From Pachyseris speciosa (taxonomy: Eukaryota > Cnidaria > Anthozoa > Scleractinia > Pachyseridae): a stretch of DNA of 64,000 bases. Shown piece by piece: positions 34,747-45,070 of the stretch. The notes under the pieces are model-generated. The model saw only the letters and a program-made list of their open reading frames with translations, did no database searches and had not been told where the DNA came from. Every line of letters starts with the position of its first letter. The stretch's first letter is position 1. Both the position numbers and the translations under genes were made by a program. The stretch covers positions 80,001 to 144,000 of the forward strand of contig JAEMWC010001513.1 of NCBI GenBank assembly GCA_016490735.1. Reading direction: 5' to 3'.

Positions 34747-37700
34747 TAAGGAGGACGAACCACAACTCCCATAATGCATCGCTTCGAACTATATTATCAA
34801 ATTGTCGAGGACACGTGATCACTTCATTTGAAATGGACGCGATGGAGGAACAAGCGTGTCAAGCGCCAATGTTTCGGAAATCAAACATTTTATATCTGTA
34901 TTGCTTGGACACCGAGTATATTTCCGAGCTCACAGTGCCTAGTTTACCTTTCCTCAAGCTGAGATGTTTGTTTGGACACATGAGTTTTCCTGCATCTCTT
35001 TCGTAGCGCCGAATGGTCGTCTTCCTGCACACAAAGCGTTTGCTTGACAAAGTAATGTAGTTTGCTTAGTGATGTGATGTAGTTTCGCCTTGCGTTATCA
35101 AGGTTACATCAAGTGTGGAATTTCAGGTAAGAAGCAGGGGCAGTCATAACAATTGTTGTCTGTTTAATACAGTCGTTAAAATATAGCGTTACATGACCGA
35201 TTGTTGTGATTGCAGATCCAGGTCGAAGACGATGAAGAAATTATGCTCGTTTGGGATTTCGATGCAGCTGATGTCTTTTTATCGCTGACTGCCTCTCAGT
35301 GTTTATAAGTTCAAGCCAAGATTCCCTCTCACTCTGATATTTCCATAATAATCAATTCTGTTATATACAGTGTTTTGTTTGTGATATCCAGCTGACTTTT
35401 TCCCTAGCTGTGTTTCGTCAAGAATAATTATTCAGAGACCACAGTGGGGGGAGGTTTAGTAGAGCTAAAGCCCTATGATTTTATAGGGCTCCAGATGACA
35501 TGGAGAATAATTATATGAATTTTACCACTTGAATTTGGCCACATGTTTCAGCGATACCACTTTAAAATAGTCTCTGTGGTCCATTTTGTTCTTAACATCA
35601 TGATCACATATTTGCAACAAAAATTAACTACTTTTCAATTGCATTTCTTGTATTTGGTATAAATTACATTTTGGAACACAGGCTTACGAAAGAAAAGAAA
35701 AAATTAATCGGTTTTTTGTCTTTAATTTGAACAAAAGACAACAGAAGTTGTCAAACATTTATTTTGGTACATGTTTTCAAGAAGACTAAGCTAGATACAA
35801 TGACAAAAAATACAAGGCCAAAGCAAGTTGTAAACAAAAAAGAATCAAACTCCTTGACTTTGTATTAAAAACTAAAACAATGTACCCACTCTGCCTGAAT
35901 GTGGTACTCATCCTACCAGGGAAAGGCCACACATGTGCTGTGTGTGCATCTTGATAATTGGCCTGTTTGGTAATTACACTCTACTGTCACTGTACAGTAT
36001 TTTGGAAAAAATAAAAAAAGCAGAATGCCATGTTTTTGAGCACTCTTTTAATTGCAAATTATAATGGCTGAAATATCTTTCCAACATGTAGAAAACATAC
36101 ATATAGTATAGTGGTTGCTTGCATATACATGTAACATCATGGCAACCATGTTGGTTGACAAGAATAATAGGCTCTCTGCAGGGACCTTAACTTAATTTTT
36201 TTTGTAAATTATGCCAAAAAAGGTATTGTCAACCAACATGGCTGCCTTGTCACATGGGTGGAAACCAAGAATATCTAAACAAAAACCATCCGCATGAATA
36301 ACTGTAGCAGTTGGCTTTCAAACAAAATACTTTTTTCTATTAACTTGAAGACATCCTTGATTTGCTTTGACAAAGGGCCACGCTTGAAAATTAGCTTTTA
36401 AATCACTACACACAGACCAATAGGCTAGTTTCGAATTGTGGGAGAACAAAAGAACAGAGTCGAGGTTGAGGGGAATAATTTGCATTTTCCTTTGTTTTTG
36501 ACAAAAGAAAATGCAAATTATTCCCCTGAACCTCGACTCTGTTCTTTTGTTCTCCCACAATTCGAAACTAGCCTATTTACTTCATCAGGCAAACTCGAAA
36601 CTGTTATAATAATGTACTTGCACTTGGTGCAAATAGTGGTGGCAAGTGTATTAAAAGTCTTTTTGGTAAATGAGAATTTCAAAACATTGAATTACCCCTA
36701 GATAAAAAATAAATAAATAATAATAATAATAAAAGTAATGATAATAGGACTGAGTGGCAAACACTTCAGGGAAGTACCAGTAATCAGGTGAGTGATTTTA
36801 AATTTGGCTGAGCATGTAGCAGGAAGCTGATTTGAAATTATGAGCACCCCTGAATTGTATGGCACGAAGTCCAATTACCAATTAATTGTGTCAATAACAA
36901 AATGCAAGAAATTCAGGAATTAAAGATGAGCATATATGTTGTAGTTAAATTTATCCTTGGTTCAATCTTAAGTTCCTTATTTGTTCTTGTGTATGTTATG
37001 TAGGAAAATATGGAGAAAAATATAAATTGAACCACAACATAAATGCTTCTTGTTTTCAATCTGGACCTGTCAACCTCCTCACTAAAGATATTCTCCTTGA
37101 TTTTGATTGGCTAGCATCAGACTGTCTGATTTGGCCTGTCTGATTGCAAGTGTTTGTAATCGGACAGCTCAAATCGGACAGTTTGGACCTGAAACAGTCA
37201 ATTTTCCCAACAAACCATAATAACAATAAACTTTATTTACTACTGAGAACCATGAGTACAAAATGTTCTATTATGCTCAGAGCATCAATATTTTCATGTT
37301 CATCAAAGAACCTCGATAACAATTATTGTTCCACATTTACACTGGATTCTAACAAGGCCAAGCTCTCCAAAATTAAATAAGTTAGTTGTTTCTCAGTTAA
37401 ACAATGCAGTTTTCCAGTCAGTGATGGAGACATTGAGGTAAGCTGCATCACCGCTTGTTCCAGGTTGGGTGACAGGAGAGCCATCAATATGACTTGACAG
37501 ATATAGCAAGTGCATCTTCAGCCTCGTCAATCGATTTATACTTCTGTTTTAATTAATCATCACATGGCTCCGAACACTGGGTTCTGAAAAAAAAAAGTTA
37601 AGTGACTGCACTTTACAGTGAAGGTCTAATTACAGCATTTGGAAAATATATGACTGTCCCTGTCATCATGAAAATAGAAAACTCTTGAAAAAACTCTCTC

Positions 37701-38867
37701 TGCTTTATGATATGCTCATAACTAACACTGCAGAACATTCAGCGAACTGAATTTATAAAATAACAAACAGCAAAATATCTTGATCTGTTTGTGTAAAATA
37801 TTCTCAGCTCCAATTCAAAGCCTGCGTTTTATAGATTTCCTTTTCAGTGAGTTCTAAAATAAACAATATGTGAAGATTATTCATCTCATGCAAAAATCTT
37901 ACTGGTTCTCTTGTATGAAGTCCCCACAGTTTGCTAGATGAAATCTGAGCAGCCTTTATCCCAGTATTCATGCTGATCTCCAAATGTTGGTCATTCAGGT
38001 CATTCACCAGTCTTTAGCTTAAATTGTGTTCCAATTTTTATTTTCGTTTCGAAGTAGCTCATTTAGATAAAAAATCAAGAAAAAAATCTAAGACTCAAGT
38101 ACCTTTTACAAAGGGCTTCCTTTTCCTTGAAAAGCCAACGTTCTCCGGGTTCGCGTTGGTATTTCTTCGCCTTCTGGTTCAAGCACAGGAAGAATTTACA
38201 AGGCTTTTCTCTTTTGGTTTGTTCGGGGTTCAGCCCTGGCAACATATGGACGTTTCTCTCGTTCATCCATGGCAGTAATAATCTAGAAAAATAACAAAAG
38301 AAAGTCAACCAAGATATAACCAAACAGCTGATAGGAATGTCTCGAAAACGACAAATGAAATGAAAAAACACATGGAAAATTAAAGCTTGTTGGCATGTTT
38401 TATCACACCTCGCGAGCACGTGTATGACGAAAAATACCAAACTTTGTGGCCACAAAAGACATTGAAATCGCGAGGTTCTTCGAGGTTCCAAAATCGAACC
38501 ACCTTCCGATTTATCTTATTTTGCTATTCTGACTATCTACGGGCCAAAAGATTTCGAAAACAACGTTCACTTACCCTGATTGTTTGAGGTCATTCACCCA
38601 TCAACCATTTGCAATTAAAATGAGGTCCGAAATATTGAACTGAAAGAAGGACAAAACCATTATTATCAGAGCTAGAAACACAACTCATAATAGCAAAATG
38701 CAATAAAAATACACATAAAAATAAAAAACTGACCTTAAAGTGCTTCGATCTCTGTAAATTCAGCGATCGAAAAAGCTCACTATGAGCACTTCTTGAGCGA
38801 ATACATCGATGAGACGTATGGAATTTTAAGCGCAAAGCATCATGGGGGTCCTGATTCGTCCTCCTTA
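34747..38867. mobile_element. 4.1-kb TIR element nested in the foldback, 8-bp target duplication
   Basis: Starts TAAGGAGGACGAA, ends TTCGTCCTCCTTA, and is flanked by CTGTATAT at 34,739-34,746 and 38,868-38,875. Beyond the first 13 bp the terminal inverted repeats continue imperfectly (CCCATAATGC / GCATCATGGG). I found no transposase; an exon-like acidic stretch at about 35,218-35,308 and short ORFs at both ends are unrecognised. Probably non-autonomous and hAT-like, judging by the 8-bp duplication. Confidence 0.8.
36419..36577. mobile_element. Small perfect-arm hairpin element
   Basis: About 70-bp arms: AATAGGCTAGTTTCGAATTG at the left, CAATTCGAAACTAGCCTATT at the right, meeting around AAATGC / GCATTT near 36,480-36,515. 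A MITE nested inside the 4.1-kb element. Confidence 0.8.
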
Positions 38868-40202
38868 CTGTATATAGTCAAAATATTGATGTAAAAGTTC
38901 AAAAATAAATATTGTTTCAATTTAATATCACTATGTGTTTGTTGTGTTGCTCAATAACTGGTCTATTTTGCGGTGCTTCTGGCCTGTTCGCCTGCTATCA
39001 TAACCGCTTTGGAGCCATTATTCTTACACCTATATTCACGGTTCAAAAAGTGTCTAAAAATTCGAAATACTCTAAAGAAAAGCTCACTTACCTTTAGCTG
39101 AAAGCTTCCTTGAGTGTCCTGGCCGGTTTAAATAGCGATTTTTCTCTTTTTGTTACCAGACGGATCTTCCACTAAAGAAGAATTGAAGGCAGGCTAGACC
39201 AAAACCGACCATCTCCACGCGAAGCTCCATAAATTCTCTAATAATAGTCGGATTCGCTCCAAATTGCGATCAGCTGAACGGCAGTTAATGTGGCTTCCTG
39301 TATATTGCTCCCTGGCTTTCAAAACCCATCGCAAGTGCACGAGCATCGCTCATTTTCCAGCATTTACCTGACCTTTTCCCTTCGTCAGGCACTGCATTAT
39401 CGACGGTTTTACTACGCGATTTGAATATCCAAGCTTAGCGACCGCGTCCCTTCGACAAAATGCACTAGCCGAGAGAGGGAGCAATAGATTGGTCGAGTGC
39501 CAATAGTATCGTCCCTCCCTCGGCACTCGACCAATCTATTGCTCCCTCTCTCGGCTAGTGCATTTTGTCGAAGGGACGCGGTCGCTAAGCTTGGATATTC
39601 AAATCGCGTAGTAAAACCGTCGATAATGCAGTGCCTGACGAAGGGAAAAGGTCAGGTAAATGCTGGAAAATGAGCGATGCTCGTGCACTTGCGATGGGTT
39701 TTGAAAGCCAGGGAGCAATATACAGGAAGCCACATTAACTGCCGTTCAGCTGATCGCAATTTGGAGCGAATTCGACTATTATTAGAGAATTTATGGAGCT
39801 TCGCGTGGAGATGGTCGGTTTTGGTCTAGCCTGCCTTCAATTCTTCTTTAGTGGAAGATCCGTCTGGTAACAAAAAGAGAAAAATCGCTATTTAAACCGG
39901 CCAGGACACTCAAGGAAGCTTTCAGCTAAAGGTAAGTGAGCTTTTCTTTAGAGTATTTCGAATTTTTAGACACTTTTTGAACCGTGAATATAGGTGTAAG
40001 AATAATGGCTCCAAAGCGGTTATGATAGCAGGCGAACAGGCCAGAAGCACCGCAAAATAGACCAGTTATTGAGCAACACAACAAACACATAGTGATATTA
40101 AATTGAAACAATATTTATTTTTGAACTTTTACATCAATATTTTGACTATATGCAGAACATTAAGCTTGTAATTAAACATACAGTATGTCTGGGCTGCCTG
40201 TG

Positions 40203-40680
40203 ATATGTCCGGTGGAGAAACGTTTTGAACTTTAACGCATAACCTACGGTTTTGGGGGGGATTTCTTCCAAATTTTGGCTTCTTGTGTAATTTAAAATGA
40301 TACCCTTTATTTGTAGCTGTTTTCATTGTACTGCATTTTAGTTTGCGTTGTTTTTCGTTGACATTATTTTGTTCAGCTAGAAAAGAAGCAGTTTATCTTA
40401 GTCACCAGGAATTGTTGACGAAATAAACAAGTACACAACCTCTATAGCTCGTTGTGATTCATTTTATGGCAATGGGTTTTATTTTTCACTTTGGTAATAC
40501 GCATGTCTACTACTGTCGACCTGATAAGACCCGAGAAAATCAAAGTACGAACTAAACGGATCAACAAAATCAGAAGACCCGTGAAATATGATTTTCTACC
40601 CGAAAGAAACAATTATTGACCCGAAAACTGCATCTCGTTCAGTTAGTGACAGCTGGTTCACAAATTATGACAAAACTCGA
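40203..40680. repeat. Segmental duplication copy 2, part 2
   Basis: Resumes the copy of the TLDc 3' flank: ATTTTGGCTTCTTG (about 40,273), TGTAATTTAAAATGATA, ACTGTCGACCTGATA and GACAGCTGG match 32,131-32,930 in order. Confidence 0.7.
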
Positions 40681-43600
40681 CGGACATATGTAAGTTTTTT
40701 TTTTTTTTTTCAAATTTATCTGGGCACGGCCCAAAAATTGTGGCGAGTCTCCCTCAGTCTGTCCTGGGTCTCGATGTACTTGGTAAACGCCCGTTTACAG
40801 TGGCAATTTTTGTCGTGCAACTCAATGCAATTCAGTTTTGTCGCGCTTAAGTTACAACTTCAAAATCTCATGTGTAAACTAGGTGCGATTTCAGGGCAAT
40901 TTTAGTGCAATTTGTCGCCTCAATATCGCATGGGTTTCGAACGTGCTCGAAACTTGATAAAATTTTGCTGCGATATCTTGATAAAGCCGTGTTTCGTGAG
41001 TTGCATCTCAAATCTCGGTGTATCGTTGCGACAAATTGCAGGATATTACTAACACCAGGAACGGGGAACGGGGAACGGGAGTCTGGGAACCAGTGTACAG
41101 CGGTAATCCTCCAAAATTCAAATTGGTGGACGAAAACAGGTAAGCAGAGAAAATATGAAGCTAACTTGCCATTTGCAGTGTAATTAGACGACTCGTATTG
41201 CTGGGTGAGAATTTTAAGTCAACGGTTCTGCAGTGGTTGCACCATTCGTTTTGGCGATTCGCTTTTTCCCTTCCTGAAATAGTCATTTCACCCTACTGTA
41301 TTTCAACCAGAGGGCAACCAGACAATCTGATTATGTAACCCATTGTTTTTTGGATAGTAAATGTATGGGATTTATCATACTTTTCATGCTCTACCGATGA
41401 ATCGCTAAGAATATGTATTGACCAATGCTAAAAGTTAAATTGCCTTACCTGTGGTGTACTGTCATCCTTTTGCCTCAGAGGTGATAGTTGAAGTGATTTT
41501 GACAGGTTCTGTCTTCACCATCGACTGTGCCTGACTGTTTCTTATTGTTGGAAGTAATAACAATTATTATGTCTGCTTATGTTTTTCTTTCTTTTGCTGA
41601 CAATGTAATTGGCTGACAAAACTACCAACACTCATAGCTGAACCCAATAATTACTCCAAGATTCTCTTGCATGCAGATACCATTTTGGCATTGTTGTTGT
41701 GAATTCAGATAAGATCATGTTTTTGAAACAGGTGATTACCTTGGTTTTTGTCTTATTCACTAAACTCAAATAGAAACTACTCCAGTGTCTTGGCTAAAAA
41801 AGGGATGGTTAGGACAAAAACAGATTTTATTTTTTACAATCTGACTGTCATGAGCATGTAAACACTAAATGTTTTCCTTAGTATTGGTATAATTTTTGAG
41901 ACCTTAGAAACTTTTTGGCTGATTTTTTGCTTAATAATTGGGACAGGGCATTGACCTGACACTTTTTGTACAATTACAGGGCTTTCATAGCTCCTAATAA
42001 GAAGGCAGTTTGGTATGGTATTGCTGAACACGTGGGCTGCATCCGCTGATAAAAGTGCACTTGCTGTGAAGCCTATTATTACAGGTGTTTCAGTGAATGA
42101 TGTTGGAAAACAGGCCCTTTGGTGATAACAACTCACCATTAACCCTTTCAAAGCAAGACATTCTGACTGTGTTTCGTGGGTTTTTCAAAGTTAAAAAATT
42201 CAGTAATTTTGTAATTTTGTAATTTGTACGTTAATTTTACCAGCATTGTGGGCAAAGAAAAGGTACCAGAAATAAACGTTACGTAGTAAAAGATGGCGAA
42301 AATATGTGTTAGCATTATGCTGATTTCTTAAATATGATCAAAGTGTTGATGATACATTGATGATACACTTGAGCTGGGAAACAACACTGCAACAACACTC
42401 CTGCGTTTCCCATAAATAAGAAACCTTTCTGGGCTAACATAACAGGGAACGAGAATTGAACAGGTAGAAAATCACGTCGAGTCTAGAAGATTAACATAAC
42501 CCTGTATTGTTGAAATCAGCCAGAGATTTGTTAAATATGGCCAAAATCTTTACGATGGCATTCAACTGTGCTATACTTTGAGTCCCAGGTCTGCTTCAAT
42601 AATAGTCCAGTTTCGGATTCCTAAGAAACCGCTGGAATTTCGTCTAGCATGAGCAATTTCTGCACCAGGACGAGGCTAACCCTTTATTCCCTGTATTGTA
42701 TTGTATTGTATTGTATTGTATTGTATTGTATTGTATTGTATTGTATTGTATTGTATATTTTATTCCTCCAATCTCTAAATAATATGGCCAAAATCTTTAC
42801 GATGGCATTCAACTGTGTATTCGCTGGATTCGCTTTCCTTCCGTTCTTATCGCTCTCGTTGATATGGTGTTTGAACTGCGCTGAAAGTCGAACAAATCCT
42901 GGAAAATGGACCAAGAGAAACTGGAAAAAAGTGTAAGATAAGGAAACACCGAAGCCGTGGAGTGGAGTATGCAGCAGCTAAGTGGAGTGCTTTGAACATA
43001 ATAGCGATGAAAGTGGGTTTGTTTACACTTCTTTAGACTCTCCATCGAAGAACTCTGCAAAAGCACTTTGATATGCACTTTGATCAAGCGTCGAGATGGA
43101 AGAGGCGGTTGCCGTTTAATATGCGAAAAACATTTTCAGAAACACCAAATAATCAAAGATGTTGGAGGAGTTCGGTGCAGATTGAGTAGAAGTATGGCAT
43201 TTGTTCGGGAGTTCCACTGCTATCACAGTCTTCACCTGTGTACATCACTACTGAATTGCATTTTGATGGGGATCTACTACTGCGACTGTTGAATTGCGTA
43301 ATTATTATGATAATCTTGTATTGTCTGACGTATAAGAAATAAAACAATATATTCTTACTTTATTTCAGTGTCCACGTCCTATGTTTGTGTTTTTTGTATA
43401 CCCTCTATTAACAGTATTATGAGATATTAACGAAGCTGATTTAATGTGAAATACTGATTCTGAAAACTGAAAACCCTTTCAGCTAATTCTTAATTGGTCT
43501 ACTAACGGAGAAAAATTTTTATTAATGTTTTCAATTGTAACTTTATTTTTGGTTTGTTCTGTTTTTCCATTTTATTATAAATGAACTTTCTTTTCCAAAA

Positions 43601-43744
43601 GTACAAATCAAGTTTTAGATCAGAGTGACTGTATAAGCATAACGAAACCCACTCCTGAGCTTTATCAAAGAAAAATATTATTTAAGCTAATTTGAACCGG
43701 CTTTTAAATGAAATAAAAAGCTGTTGTTGAAGACTATAGATCAG
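40681..43744. other. Non-coding region with two simple repeats
   Basis: No exon I can support. Holds a pentamer array (TATTG)n at 42,692-42,755 and a 34-bp direct duplication beginning ATGGCCAAAATCTTTACGAT at 42,536 and 42,784. A 40-codon ORF starts at the second copy (hydrophobic, then basic) but has no family I know. Confidence 0.4.
42692..42755. repeat. (TATTG)n pentanucleotide microsatellite
   Basis: About 12 uninterrupted units between the two copies of the 34-bp duplication. Confidence 0.95.
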
Positions 43745-44041
43745 TTGTTTTCCCCTCATGTTTTGCCTGTAAGTGATTATGGGGAGACTTCTGCTACAAA
43801 GGTTTATCAAAATCTAAGTATTAATATTTGCATCAGAATTCACATTCTGAATGTTGGAGTGGAACCATTAATATTTAACTGGTCATCAGTGTCAACCTTG
43901 CTACAGAAACTACCAAATGATCAAAGCTATTCTTCAATACACACCACTACATCAACTACATGGGTAGAATTGACAGCAGTCATCTTGTCTATCAAAACAT
44001 ATGAAGAATTAGAGTCCACATGTTCTTTGGGAGAAGTTGAG
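43745..44041 (+). CDS. Probable host exon, unrecognised, ending at the Polinton insertion
   Basis: Open for about 99 codons after a possible acceptor (GATCAG, ending 43,744) and closed by a donor, GAG|GTAAGT, at 44,041/44,042. The peptide reads like real protein (NWSSVSTLLQKLPNDQSYSS; WVELTAVILSIKTYEELEST), but I do not recognise a domain. The donor is made partly from the Polinton target duplication (GAGGTA) and partly from the first bases of the element (AGT). Low certainty; the other exons are not visible here. Confidence 0.35.
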
Positions 44042-44044
44042 GTA
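44039..44044. repeat. Target-site duplication GAGGTA, left
   Basis: Six-base duplication matching 63,607-63,612 exactly and directly abutting the terminal AGTAGTAT of the Polinton. Polintons make 6-bp duplications. Confidence 0.95.
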
Positions 44045-44352
44045 AGTAGTATAGTGTTTGGGGGTACGAAATCAATTGATCTCGTTTTCCCCAAACACTA
44101 TCTGGTCTCGTATTCTGGAATATATAGTTATTTAATTTGATGGAATATATAGTTATTTAATTTGATGGAATATATAGTTATTTAATTTGATGGAATATAT
44201 AGTTATTTAATTTGATGGAATCTATAGTTGTTCAATCTGATGGAACCAAGGTCTGCACACTTCATCTATAGTTTATTATAATGCGTGACATTCTCGGAAA
44301 AATCACCAAGCGTGACATTCTCGGAAAACAGGGAATGAGTCATCGCCTATAG
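44045..44352 (+). repeat. Polinton terminal inverted repeat, left
   Basis: About 308 bp, complementary to 63,321-63,606. Starts AGTAGTATAGTGTTTGGGGG, then has four copies of a 25-bp unit containing ATATATAGTTATTTAATTTG plus one variant, then two copies of a GTGACATTCTCGGAAAA block, ending ATGAGTCATCGCCTATAG. It has one more 25-bp unit than the right repeat. Confidence 0.93.
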
Positions 44353-45070
44353 ACGTCAGATTTTTCGCTTTTACACATGCGTATTATTTTTTATCTTTGT
44401 AAATTTCATTTATGTACCACAAGCATAAAAATGAAAATACAAACGAATATATAAGGGTTGTTTCACACAGATAAAGAGTGGCTTGTATACATAGGATCTA
44501 ACGATTGGAAAAAGCGGGGGCCTTTCGTTAGCGAAATGTATACAAGCCACCCCATGGAATAATGAAAAACCCCCGCCGTTATTCCATGGGTTGAAAAAAT
44601 AAAAAAATAATAAAAAATGAAAAATAAAAAAATGAAAAATAAAAAAAATGAAAAATAAAAAATCACCCTTAGATGGTGTCGGATTGTTGGGTAGAGCTAT
44701 AGTGAAAGCTTAGGCTTTGACAGAAGTGCCGGTTCAATCTCAAGCCGGAGGGTGAAAAAAACAAATAAACAAATACTTGGCCTCAAGAGGGTCTGATAGG
44801 GCCAGAGCGGAGTGGAGGTGGGAAAGACATAAATGATAGTGCTCTGGTGGTGTGGAGGTGGGAATTCAAAAAAACAAAACAAAAAAAACCTCTCATGAGG
44901 GACGGGTGGTGATTCAAATTCCAAATTAAGTCCCTCATGAGAGGTTCTGGTGGCCACCAGTTTTGCTATTTTTTTCTGCAGCTATAGGCGATGACTCATT
45001 CGAAAGGGAAACCCCCCAAAGAGGGTAGTATTTTAAAACTCACAAAAATCATATGGCGTGACGTCAACAG
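44353..45070. other. Polinton left subterminal region with three hairpins
   Basis: Non-coding. Hairpins: GTGGCTTGTATACAT with ATGTATACAAGCCAC (about 44,478-44,551); CCATGGAATAA with TTATTCCATGG (about 44,553-44,589); CCTCTCATGAGGGAC with GTCCCTCATGAGAGG (about 44,890-44,945). The TIR inner end recurs inverted at about 44,981-45,001 (CTATAGGCGATGACTCATTC). These may be origin, packaging or insertion-related structures; no evidence decides between them. Confidence 0.6.

Larger units (their letters stand above)
34693..40202. mobile_element. Large palindromic foldback transposon, 8-bp target duplication, interrupted
   Basis: Flanked by ATATGTCC at 34,685-34,692 and 40,203-40,210. Ends are ACAGGCAGCCCAGACATA and TATGTCTGGGCTGCCTGT (one base differs). 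Once the nested 4.1-kb element is ignored, the arms are 34,693-34,746 plus 38,876-39,501 (left) and 39,522-40,202 (right), about 680 bp each with very few mismatches, around a 20-bp loop at 39,502-39,521. An 8-bp duplication and CA-type ends suggest a hAT-related non-autonomous foldback. The arms have no recognisable gene; the 61-residue ORF in each arm is the same sequence read twice. Confidence 0.85.

Noticed and set aside
34571..35050. Possible transposase ORFs at the left end of the 4.1-kb element
   Set aside because: Overlapping open frames on both strands with no DDE/DDD, BED-finger or hAT dimerisation motif that I can see.
36570..36610. CTGATGA (minus strand) as another hammerhead
   Set aside because: No paired stem II followed by GAAA; only the heptamer matches.
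34747..38867. TA or TTA target duplication (Tc1/mariner or Harbinger)
   Set aside because: An exact 8-bp duplication CTGTATAT fits both sides better, and the arms of the foldback join cleanly when it is removed.
38912..40111. Two identical 61-residue ORFs on opposite strands
   Set aside because: They are the two arms of the palindrome; there is no coding evidence beyond an open frame.
44100..44230. CRISPR-like direct repeats
   Set aside because: Tandem 25-bp units without spacers, lying in the Polinton terminal repeat of a eukaryote.
44660..44760. Possible tRNA-like sequence (GGTTCAATC B-box, TCACCCT/GAGGGTGA ends)
   Set aside because: Some pairing of the ends and an A-box-like block are present, but the T stem and anticodon stem do not pair properly, so I do not call a tRNA or a tRNA-derived SINE.
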